NCBI GenBank assembly: GCA_913775265.1
Contig: CAJYJH010000094.1
Location: 20,243 to 84,242, forward strand
DNA from: an uncultured Mucilaginibacter sp.
GTDB taxonomy: Bacteria > Bacteroidota > Bacteroidia > Sphingobacteriales > Sphingobacteriaceae
DNA: 64,000 nucleotides
Reading direction: 5' to 3'
This document shows, one piece after another, positions 52,838 to 64,000 of the stretch. The translations under genes were made by a program, and so were the position numbers. The notes under the pieces are model-generated. The model was given only the letters and a program-made list of their open reading frames with translations, had not been told where the DNA came from and did no database searches. The stretch's first letter is position 1. The number at the start of each line of letters is the position of its first letter.

Positions 52838-55399
52838 ATGAAATCCGCTTTTAAATATATACTCTTTGCATTATGGATGACTACTGTATCCGTAAATGTT
52901 AAAGCAGCGGATATCTACGTTTCAACATCTGGCAGCGATAGTAATCTCGGCACACAGCAACAGCCCAAAGCTACACTAAACGCTGCGTTGCGCCAGGCGC
53001 GTGAATTGCGCAGGCTTAATGACGCAAGTATAAAAGAAGGGATACACATCATTGTCTCGGGCGGTAACTATCAACTGAACGAACCCGTATTTATCCGTCC
53101 GGAAGATTCTGGAACGGCACAATCGCCAACCTGGATACAAGCGGCGGCCAATCAAACTCCTGTTTTAAGCGGTGGTATAAATGTGACCGGGTGGAAAAAA
53201 TTAAGTACACACCTTGCAGGCTTACCGGCTAACGCTAAAGGCAAAGTTTGGGTAGCTAACCTGCCTTATTATCAGGGCTCCAGACTTCAGTTCAGGCAAT
53301 TGTGGGTAAATGGTCGAAAGGCTGTTCGTGCCCGTGAGAGTGATAACAATGATCAAATGAGCCGAATTGTGTCGGTTGATAAAGCCAAGCAGGAAATGTG
53401 GATTCCAACCCCATCGGTAAAGCTGCCAGCAAAAGCAGGGCAGATGGAGTTGGTGATTCACCAAATGTGGGCTATTGCCAATCTGAGGGTTAAAAGTATC
53501 GCTACCGAGGGTAACAAAACCAAACTGACATTTCAGCAGCCAGAAAGCCGCATCCAGTTCGAGCATCCCTGGCCCGAAGCCGTGATTGATAAAAACAATC
53601 AGAAAAACGGAAACTCCGCCTTTTACCTGAACAACGCGATTGAATTTTTAAATCAACCGGGCGAGTGGTTTGCCGATCAGGAAGCCGGAAAACTCTATTA
53701 TTGGCCGCGCGCCAGTGAAAATATGGTGCAAGCGCAGGTTACAGTACCGGCTTTGCAAACACTGTTACACATTACCGGCACGGCCGACAGGCAGGTAAGT
53801 TATGTATATTTGAAGGGCATTAATTTTGAGTATGCCACCTGGTTGCGCCCATCTCAGCAAGGGCATGTACCGCATCAGGCAGGTATGTACATGGTGGATG
53901 CTTACAAGCTGAAAGTTGCAGGTACGCCCGAAAAAGCCGGTCTGGAAAACCAGGCATGGGTAGGCCGCCCCAATGCAGCGGTCGAAGTTGCCTACGCACA
54001 TCACACAGGTTTTGGACAATGCCGTTTTGAGCACATGGCCTCAACCGGCTTAGATTATCAGCGCGGTACACATGATGATGCCATAAAAGGCAACATTTTT
54101 AAAGATATTGGCGGAACGGCTATTCAGGTAGGTACTTACTCGGATGAAGCGATAGAGGCCCATTTACCTTACAACCCTTCTGATCCTCGCGAGGTTTGCA
54201 CTAACGAGTTGGTTAGCAACAACCTGATTACGGACGTAACCAATGAAGATTGGGGCTGCGTTGGTATTGGCGCCGGGTATGTCAAAAATATCAACATTGA
54301 ACATAACGATATAAGCGAAGTGTCTTACTCCGGCATTAGCATGGGCTGGGGTTGGACCAAGCTCAAAAATGCCATGAGCAACAATCGCATCTATGGCAAT
54401 AAAATTCATCGTTATGGCAAGCATCTCTATGACGTGTCGGGTATCTATACGCTGTCTGCTCAGCCCGGCTCGGTCATCGAAAACAACTGCATAGATAGCG
54501 TATACAAAGTTCCTTACGCGCACGATATGCATCATTGGTTTTATCTGTATTGTGATGAAGGCTCGTCAGGCTTTACGGTACGTAACAACTGGTGCCCGGC
54601 AGATAAATTTTTGCAGAACGCCAATGGTCCCGACAATCATTGGACTAATAACGGACCACAGGTCAGCCAGGAAGTAAAGCAAAACGCGGGTTTACAAAAA
54701 GAATATTTAACGTCTTTGAAGTATATCGCTCCGGCAGATAAGCGCGAAGCCATCAATTACGTAGGCTATGACATTAAAGCCGATAAGCCGCAGGTAATTG
54801 AGGTAATTGCAGAGCAGGGACAGACGCCGGATGTAGCCAAAGTGAAAGACTTATGCATGCGCAACGGCATTCCGGTTTCGGCAATTTACCAGTGGCAAAA
54901 CAGATTGACCATATTCGGCAACATTCCAAATGCCGAGCGCATTGCGCAACAGCTTAAAAGTATGTTTAGCAGCGCTGAGGTAAAAAGTTACACTACACCT
55001 TTTTATACTTTTAATGCTCAACAGCACTGCGGTGCTGGGACAACCGTAGCTAGAGAATGGGATAATATTGTGTTGACAGCCAATTTGGTAAGTGACGTTA
55101 AAAAGCAACAGGAATATCTCGATTACCACGCTACCCAGTTTCAAAAATGGCCGGAAGTAGCAAAAGGATTTTGCAACGCCAGTTTTCAGCAACTGTTAGT
55201 TTACAAAAACGGCAGGCAATTAATGCTCATCATCAGTATAACCAAAGGCGAAAGCCTGGATAATCTCAATCCCAAAACCTCAGAAAACAACCCGCGGGTA
55301 GACGACTGGAACACCATCATGAAGCAATACCAGGAAGGCGTAAGCGGTACTAAACCGGGCGAGGTTTGGGTGTTTATGCAACCGGTAAAACAATCTTAA
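52838..55399 (+). CDS. GH141-type beta-helix hydrolase fused to C-terminal L-rhamnose-mutarotase-like domains
   Basis: 853 residues, signal ending near VKAADI. Residues 25-640 form a GH141-like right-handed beta helix: DIYVSTSGSDSNLGTQQQP, LRQLWVNGRKAVRARE-type strand, THDDAIKGNIFKDIGGTAIQ, YSGISMGWGWTKL. Asp532 (LYDVSGIY) and Asp573 (YCDEGSSG) are 41 residues apart, the same spacing as the catalytic pair I recall for the Bacteroides fucosidase BT1002 (Asp523/Asp564). Residues about 744-850 resemble RhaM-type L-rhamnose mutarotase: VLTANLV, EYLDYHATQFQKWPEVA, QQLLVYKNGRQLMLIISI, NNPRVDDWNTIMKQYQEGV, TKPGEVWVFMQPV. Residues about 650-730 look like a second, degenerate ferredoxin-like copy (LCMRNGIPVSAIYQWQNRLT). 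Probable role: release L-fucose-type sugars and speed their anomerisation before uptake. Confidence 0.82.
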   Translation: MKSAFKYILFALWMTTVSVNVKAADIYVSTSGSDSNLGTQQQPKATLNAALRQARELRRLNDASIKEGIHIIVSGGNYQLNEPVFIRPEDSGTAQSPTWIQAAANQTPVLSGGINVTGWKKLSTHLAGLPANAKGKVWVANLPYYQGSRLQFRQLWVNGRKAVRARESDNNDQMSRIVSVDKAKQEMWIPTPSVKLPAKAGQMELVIHQMWAIANLRVKSIATEGNKTKLTFQQPESRIQFEHPWPEAVIDKNNQKNGNSAFYLNNAIEFLNQPGEWFADQEAGKLYYWPRASENMVQAQVTVPALQTLLHITGTADRQVSYVYLKGINFEYATWLRPSQQGHVPHQAGMYMVDAYKLKVAGTPEKAGLENQAWVGRPNAAVEVAYAHHTGFGQCRFEHMASTGLDYQRGTHDDAIKGNIFKDIGGTAIQVGTYSDEAIEAHLPYNPSDPREVCTNELVSNNLITDVTNEDWGCVGIGAGYVKNINIEHNDISEVSYSGISMGWGWTKLKNAMSNNRIYGNKIHRYGKHLYDVSGIYTLSAQPGSVIENNCIDSVYKVPYAHDMHHWFYLYCDEGSSGFTVRNNWCPADKFLQNANGPDNHWTNNGPQVSQEVKQNAGLQKEYLTSLKYIAPADKREAINYVGYDIKADKPQVIEVIAEQGQTPDVAKVKDLCMRNGIPVSAIYQWQNRLTIFGNIPNAERIAQQLKSMFSSAEVKSYTTPFYTFNAQQHCGAGTTVAREWDNIVLTANLVSDVKKQQEYLDYHATQFQKWPEVAKGFCNASFQQLLVYKNGRQLMLIISITKGESLDNLNPKTSENNPRVDDWNTIMKQYQEGVSGTKPGEVWVFMQPVKQS

Positions 55400-55435
55400 A
55401 CATTATACAAACTAACACCACCTATCATACAACCC

Positions 55436-56539
55436 ATGTTAAAATTAGGCATCTTAGGATTAGGCGAAGGCCGCAGCACCATGTCGGCAGCGCTGCAAAG
55501 CACCAAAATAGAACTGGCCGTGGTATGCGATCGCAACCTGGACATGTGTAAGCGCCGCGCCAAGGAGTTTGGCTTCGATAATTATACTACCGACTATCAG
55601 GATATGCTTAACAATCCTGAGATAGATATTATAGCCATCTACACGCCCGACCATCTGCACGCCGATCACATCAAACAGGCACTGTTAGCCGGTAAACATG
55701 TGGTTTGTACTAAGCCGTTGATCGACGACCTGAGTCAGGCTAACGAGCTGATAAAAATTTCGGCCCAAACCGGTAAAAAGGTGTTTGTAGGTCAAAGCTC
55801 ACGCTTTTTTGAACCGGCCAAACGTCAGCAAAAAGATTTTAAGGAAGGTTTGATAGGAGAACTGATCACCATTGAATCGCATTACCATGCTGATCATCGC
55901 TGGTTTTTGGAAAAAACCTGGGCTTTAGAGGATGCCTTTAAATGGTTATACGGCGGCTTAAGTCACCCGGTAGATTTTATCCGTTGGTACTTGCCCAACA
56001 TTGAAGAAGTAATGGGTTATGGCATGATTAGCAGCAACGGTAAAACTGCCGGACTGAAGAATCATGATACCATGCACTTTATATTTAAAGCTACTGATGG
56101 TCGCATAGCCCGGGTAAGCGGAGCCTACACCGGACCCACACAGCCCACCAAACGCGACAGCGGTATGACGGTTATTTTGCGCGGTACTGAAGGTGCATCG
56201 CAAGCTGATTACCATGAATTACGTTACTCGGTAACCGACAACACCGGCGAAGAAAGGATTGTACATTGGGGCGACAGCACCATCAAATATTATTTCCGGT
56301 TTGAAGGCCAAAGCCACCACGCCGGTGAGTATCAAAATTACTTAGAGTATTTTGCTGATTGCCTCGAAAGCGGCGAAACTGCCTACCCGGACTTAAAAGA
56401 AGGCATCGGCACTATTGCCTTATTACAAGCTATGGACCGTTCGCTGCAAACCGGCATGCCTGTAAAGATTGCAGACATCTTAGCTGAGTTTGATATCAAT
56501 GCCGATGCTTTAAATACCGACACCAATACCCATGGGTAA
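55436..56539 (+). CDS. Gfo/Idh/MocA-family oxidoreductase
   Basis: 367 residues, no signal peptide, cytosolic NAD(P)-dependent sugar dehydrogenase type. Rossmann motif GILGLGEG at residues 5-12, then VCDRN, YTPDHLHADHIKQALLAGKHVVCTKPL (the EKP-equivalent is CTKP) and the C-terminal domain with YGGLSHPVDFIRW, where the family's catalytic region lies. The substrate is unknown; an aldose or inositol-type sugar is usual. The last eight bases overlap the symporter start (ATGGGTAA), so the pair is translationally coupled, suggesting that the symporter imports this enzyme's substrate. Confidence 0.88.
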   Translation: MLKLGILGLGEGRSTMSAALQSTKIELAVVCDRNLDMCKRRAKEFGFDNYTTDYQDMLNNPEIDIIAIYTPDHLHADHIKQALLAGKHVVCTKPLIDDLSQANELIKISAQTGKKVFVGQSSRFFEPAKRQQKDFKEGLIGELITIESHYHADHRWFLEKTWALEDAFKWLYGGLSHPVDFIRWYLPNIEEVMGYGMISSNGKTAGLKNHDTMHFIFKATDGRIARVSGAYTGPTQPTKRDSGMTVILRGTEGASQADYHELRYSVTDNTGEERIVHWGDSTIKYYFRFEGQSHHAGEYQNYLEYFADCLESGETAYPDLKEGIGTIALLQAMDRSLQTGMPVKIADILAEFDINADALNTDTNTHG

Positions 56540-58124
56540 TATTTTACAACATTTAACCACTTTAGATTATGCTATTGTAGTCGCCTACGTAGCTATTCTT
56601 CTTTTTTTAGGAATCCAGGCTTCGTTAAAGAATCGCAAACGCGGCGATGAAGAGACCCTGTTTCTTGGCGACCGATCGCTTAAATGGCCAAGCATTGGCT
56701 TTAACATGTGGGGCACCAACGTAGGGCCTTCTATGTTAGTGGCGTTTGCCGGGGTAGGCTTTAGCACAGGTATTGTAGCGGTCAATTTCGACTGGTATGC
56801 ATTTCTATTTTTGATGTTGCTGGCATTGGTTTTTGCACCGCGTTACCTGGCAGCTAAAGTGAATACCATGCCCGAGTTTATGGGCCAGCGTTACGGCGAA
56901 TCTACCCGTACTATCTTAGCCTGGTATGCTTTAATTAAAATACAAATCTCTTGGCTGTCGTTAGGCTTATACGCCGGCGGTACGTTGGTTAGGCAAATAT
57001 TGGGCATCCCGATGTGGGAATCGGTCATCGTACTGGTAGCGTTTGCGGGTTTATTTACCTACATGGGTGGGTTAACGGCCATTGCTAAAGTAAACGTATT
57101 TCAAATGCTTTTGCTCATCGGCGTTTCCATCATGCTTACCGTGCTCGGCGTTAAACGTGCAGGCGGGTTGTCATATGTTTACAATCATGTACCAAGCCAT
57201 TTCTGGAATTTGTTTCACCCGGCTTCCGATCCTAACTACCCATGGTATGCTATTATGCTGGGATATCCCGTGGCAGCCGTAGCTTTCTTTTGTACCGATC
57301 AGTCAATGGTGCAGTCGGTGTTGGGTGCCAAGAACCTGGAGCAGGGGCAGTTGGGCGTTAACTTTATTGGCTGGCTTAAAATATTGTCCTTACCGCTGTT
57401 CATCTTCACCGGTATTTTGTGCCATATCATTTTTCCCGATTTAAAGGACGAAAACCTGGCGTACATGACGATGGTGACTAACCTGTTTCCTGCCGGTTTA
57501 AATGGGTTGGTTATTGTAGTATTGATTGCCGTTTTGGTAGGTACTATTGGTTCGTCGCTTAACTCTTTGAGTACTGTGTTTACGATGGATATCTATGCGG
57601 AGCGGATCAATAAGCAAGCTACTAACAAACAGCTAATCAGCGTAGGCCGATTGTCGATCATCGTTGGCTGTATTTTATCGGTAGGTGTGGCTATCGCCCT
57701 TGATAGCATTAAGGGACTTAAGTTTTTTGATGTTTTTCAGTCGATATTAGGTTTTATTGCACCGCCTTTGTCGGTGGTGTTTTTGCTGACCGTGTTCTGG
57801 AAACGTACCACGCGCTCGGCCGTAAACACTATTCTGTCGGCTGGTTCAGCTTTTAGTCTTTTGGTAGGCATTCTTTATTTGTGGGTTTTCCCTAAAGATG
57901 TATACCATTTCTGGCCGCATTACTTGATGCTGTCTTTCTACGTATTCGCGTTCCTGCTTATCATTGGTTTACTGGTTTCACTGCTCGACCGTAACCCTCA
58001 GGTTTACATTGCCAGTTTGCAAGAGGAAAGAGATATGCCAAAAACATCATCCAAGGTTAAAATTGCCTGGGTGTTATTAACTTTAGTGATGATTGGCCTT
58101 TACATCATTTTTAACGGACATTAA
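56532..58124 (+). CDS. Sodium:solute symporter (SSS family), second copy
   Basis: 530-residue inner-membrane protein with about 13-14 helices. Family blocks: LDYAIVVAYVAILLFLGIQA, RGDEETLFLGDRSLKWPSIG, WGTNVGPSMLVAFAGVGFSTG, FTYMGGLTAIAKVNVFQMLL, FFCTDQSMVQSVLGAKN and LVGTIGSSLNSLSTVFTMDI in the late sodium-site helix. Its sequence is clearly different from the 21386 symporter, so the two probably carry different cargo. Coupled to the preceding dehydrogenase gene and 4 bp before a GH78-like gene. Confidence 0.92.
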   Translation: MGNILQHLTTLDYAIVVAYVAILLFLGIQASLKNRKRGDEETLFLGDRSLKWPSIGFNMWGTNVGPSMLVAFAGVGFSTGIVAVNFDWYAFLFLMLLALVFAPRYLAAKVNTMPEFMGQRYGESTRTILAWYALIKIQISWLSLGLYAGGTLVRQILGIPMWESVIVLVAFAGLFTYMGGLTAIAKVNVFQMLLLIGVSIMLTVLGVKRAGGLSYVYNHVPSHFWNLFHPASDPNYPWYAIMLGYPVAAVAFFCTDQSMVQSVLGAKNLEQGQLGVNFIGWLKILSLPLFIFTGILCHIIFPDLKDENLAYMTMVTNLFPAGLNGLVIVVLIAVLVGTIGSSLNSLSTVFTMDIYAERINKQATNKQLISVGRLSIIVGCILSVGVAIALDSIKGLKFFDVFQSILGFIAPPLSVVFLLTVFWKRTTRSAVNTILSAGSAFSLLVGILYLWVFPKDVYHFWPHYLMLSFYVFAFLLIIGLLVSLLDRNPQVYIASLQEERDMPKTSSKVKIAWVLLTLVMIGLYIIFNGH

Positions 58125-58128
58125 CCTG

Positions 58129-60336
58129 ATGAAGAAACTGATACCTCAATTTTTATATTCCTCAAAAGCAGCACAAAAATTCGCATTGTGCTTTGCCATG
58201 ATTATAGGCGGGGCTGCCGAAATTAAAGCCCAAACCAAAGCTACCTGGATATGGTATCCCGGCGATTACGAAATTTGGCTGAGCAACAAAATGCAAAACC
58301 GTCGTACCGAACGTGGTTCCTTTTTTCCGCCGTTTTGGAAGCTGGATAGCCATTATGTGCTGATTGATTTTCATAAAGACTATAACCTGAGTTCGGCCGA
58401 AGAGGCGGAGATTGCCGTTGAAGGACAGTATAACCTTAAGATAGATGGCAAAGCTGCTACCGGCTATCCTAAAACTATTACGCTACCTGCAGGTAAGCAC
58501 CGCATCAGCCTCAAAGTATATAACCAGGGCAGTGTACCGGCTGTGTTTGTAAAAAGTCCGCATGTGGTATCAGATACCTCTTGGCTGGTAACTTTTGAAG
58601 ATAAAGAGTGGATTGATGCTTCGGGTAAAACCTCGGATGTATCTGCTACCCAATATGTACCCGCCGGTGCCTGGAATTTCAATGCGGCAACATCAACGCC
58701 ATCACAATTCCGCTTACCAACAGTGCCGCAAAAAGCCGTAAGTCAGGATAAAAAAACCAAGTCGATTCTGGTTGATTTTGGTAAGGAAACCTTTGGTTAT
58801 GTAAAACTGCACGGTGTTAAAGGTAAGGGGAAAGTAACCTTATACTATGGCGAATCGAAAGAAGAGGCTTTAGATACCAAAGGCGGCGAATTGCTGGATA
58901 TTGTAGATGCAGATCAGCAGCACTCCGGTGATATTACTTTAGACGGTTCCCGCGCGTTCAGGTACGTTAACGTGCAGTATGACGGCGATGTGAGTGTCAA
59001 CGATGTGTCGATGCTGTACGAATACTCGCCGGTGGAGCAGCGCGGTAGTTTCCGTTGTTCTGATGAGCAGATTAATAAAATATGGGATGTTGCTGCTTAT
59101 ACCATGCAGCTAAATACCCGCGAGTTTTTTATTGACGGTATTAAGCGCGACCGCTGGGTGTGGTCTGGAGATGCGGCACAAAGTTACCTGATGAACTACT
59201 ATCTGTATTTTGATTCGCCTACTGTAAAACGCACTATCAGTGCCCTGCGTGGTAAAGATCCGGTAACCAGCCATATCAATACCATTATGGATTATACGTT
59301 TTACTGGTTTATCAGCATTTACGATTACTACCAGCATAGCGGCGATAAGGCTTTCATCAAGCAATCATATCCTGGTATGCAAAGCATGATGAACTATTGC
59401 TTATCGCGCCGTAACACCGACGGATTAATGCAAGGGCTTTCGGGCGACTGGGTGTTTATTGATTGGGCCGATGGCCTGAGTAAACAAGGCGAGGTAAGTT
59501 TTGAACAGATGCTGCTTTGCCGCAGCCTGGAAAGCATGGCCTTGTGCGCCAATATTATGAATGATACTAAAGGTGCCGAAAAATACAGTGCCTTAGCTAA
59601 AGACTTAAAGGCTAAACTATTTAATTACTATTGGAATGCGCAGAAGCATGCCTTGGTACATAGCTGCGTTGATGGTAAGCCTACAGACAACGTAACCCGA
59701 TACGCTAACATGTTTGGTATCTTCTTCAACTATTTTACCGAAGCACAAAAGCAGGACGTCAAGAAATACGTGTTGATGAATGATCAGGTTCAAAAAATCA
59801 CCACACCTTACATGCGTTTTTACGAGCTGGAAGCGTTGTGCGCTATGGGCGAGCAATATTATGTGTTGAAGCAGATGAAAGATTATTGGGGAGGCATGCT
59901 TAACCTGGGCGCTACATCTTTTTGGGAAGAGTACAACCCCGACAAGAAGGGGGCAGAGCATTATGCTATGTACGGTCGTCCGTTTGGTAAAAGCTTATGT
60001 CATGCCTGGGGTGCCAGTCCAATTTACTTATTAGGAAAATATTATTTAGGCGTAAAACCTACTGCACCTGGTTACCAAACCTACGTCATCGAGCCTCAAT
60101 TAGGCGGACTAAAATGGATGGAAGGTGCTATACCAACACCTAAGGGCGATATTAAAGTGCATTGTACCACCAACAAAATTAATTTAAGCAGTGCTACAGG
60201 TACTGGGGTACTCCGCATTAAGAGCAAAAGCAAACCTGTTTGCAAAGGCGAAACGCTGAAATCATTGGGGAACAATACTTACGAACTATCAATACAAAAA
60301 GATAAAGCTTACGCAGTACAATACACTGCTATATAA
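58129..60336 (+). CDS. GH78-like alpha-L-rhamnosidase C (short form, altered acid motif)
   Basis: The ATG at 58129, 4 bp after the symporter stop, starts MKKLIPQFLYSS and a signal region ending at IKAQ; the upstream ATG at 58093 lies inside the symporter. 735 residues, shorter than the other two because the N-terminal fibronectin-like part is missing. Beta domains (ILVDFGKETFGYVKLHGVKG, RGSFRCSDEQINKIWD) lead to the (alpha/alpha)6 barrel. The acid motif reads DGIKRDRWVWSGD (336-348), lacking the standard DER glutamate, while Glu600 in TSFWEEYNPDKKG is in place as the likely base. It probably acts on rhamnose or a rhamnose-like sugar, but different chemistry or substrate is possible. Confidence 0.82.
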   Translation: MKKLIPQFLYSSKAAQKFALCFAMIIGGAAEIKAQTKATWIWYPGDYEIWLSNKMQNRRTERGSFFPPFWKLDSHYVLIDFHKDYNLSSAEEAEIAVEGQYNLKIDGKAATGYPKTITLPAGKHRISLKVYNQGSVPAVFVKSPHVVSDTSWLVTFEDKEWIDASGKTSDVSATQYVPAGAWNFNAATSTPSQFRLPTVPQKAVSQDKKTKSILVDFGKETFGYVKLHGVKGKGKVTLYYGESKEEALDTKGGELLDIVDADQQHSGDITLDGSRAFRYVNVQYDGDVSVNDVSMLYEYSPVEQRGSFRCSDEQINKIWDVAAYTMQLNTREFFIDGIKRDRWVWSGDAAQSYLMNYYLYFDSPTVKRTISALRGKDPVTSHINTIMDYTFYWFISIYDYYQHSGDKAFIKQSYPGMQSMMNYCLSRRNTDGLMQGLSGDWVFIDWADGLSKQGEVSFEQMLLCRSLESMALCANIMNDTKGAEKYSALAKDLKAKLFNYYWNAQKHALVHSCVDGKPTDNVTRYANMFGIFFNYFTEAQKQDVKKYVLMNDQVQKITTPYMRFYELEALCAMGEQYYVLKQMKDYWGGMLNLGATSFWEEYNPDKKGAEHYAMYGRPFGKSLCHAWGASPIYLLGKYYLGVKPTAPGYQTYVIEPQLGGLKWMEGAIPTPKGDIKVHCTTNKINLSSATGTGVLRIKSKSKPVCKGETLKSLGNNTYELSIQKDKAYAVQYTAI

Positions 60337-64000
<3,664 letters not shown>

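Noticed and set aside
58093-58128. Alternative start of the third GH78-like gene inside the symporter
   Set aside because: The extension (MAFTSFLTDINL) lies in the symporter's coding end and precedes a proper signal peptide start at 58129.

Overview
The window looks like part of a Bacteroidota chromosome, most likely family Sphingobacteriaceae (Mucilaginibacter/Pedobacter type). The signs are a SusC/SusD pair, many exported glycoside hydrolases with Sec signals ending in AQ, DUF3826 proteins, weak Shine-Dalgarno sequences and moderate GC. The genus is inferred, not shown. Apart from a partial SDR gene at the left edge, essentially the whole window is one very large polysaccharide utilisation locus (PUL). 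The last 30 bases (63971-64000) are not genomic: they match the Illumina TruSeq adapter, so the window ends at a contaminated contig end.

Layout. 1-475 (minus): 5' part of a Tat-signal SDR oxidoreductase, probably outside the PUL. 661-2313 (minus): secreted PL1-type pectate lyase, with a hairpin terminator at 606-637. From 2953 onward every gene is on the plus strand. 2953-5418: sugar lactonase and an (alpha/alpha)6 hydrolase. 5617-21241: a run of exported hydrolases (an unassigned GH67/GH115/GH138-like enzyme, GH95, GH2 with malectin domain, GH78, a five-bladed propeller, GH2). 21386-23945: sodium symporter and DapA-type aldolase. 24419-26756: fucose/arabinose isomerase-like enzyme and DUF3826. 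26897-32053: the only SusC/SusD pair, closed by a strong terminator. 32427-64000: an unbroken, tightly packed or overlapping gene run (PL1, beta-helix plus DUF6298-like protein, GH140, GH43-like, BNR propeller, SGNH esterase, GH2, GH78, DUF3826, BNR sialidase-like, STN-esterase, Tat isomerase/epimerase, GH141 with C-terminal mutarotase-like domain, Gfo/Idh/MocA dehydrogenase, symporter, GH78-like, GH2, 5' part of GH106).

How the genes fit together. GH140 (apiosidase), GH141 (fucosidase type), GH95 (fucosidase/L-galactosidase), GH106 and several GH78 (rhamnosidases), GH2 enzymes, esterases and pectate lyases together resemble the rhamnogalacturonan-II (RG-II) systems of Bacteroides. Pectate lyases would cut homogalacturonan, SusC/D would import large fragments, and periplasmic enzymes would strip the side chains. 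The two symporters would then carry monosaccharides to cytosolic lactonase, isomerase, aldolase and dehydrogenase enzymes. The substrate assignment is inferred from the family combination.

The most unusual proteins are the GH141/mutarotase fusion, an esterase with an N-terminal STN-like domain, a GH95 with an inserted jelly roll, the beta-helix/DUF6298-like protein, the unassigned 921-residue hydrolase and the two DUF3826 proteins. No regulator, RNA gene, mobile element or CRISPR array was seen.
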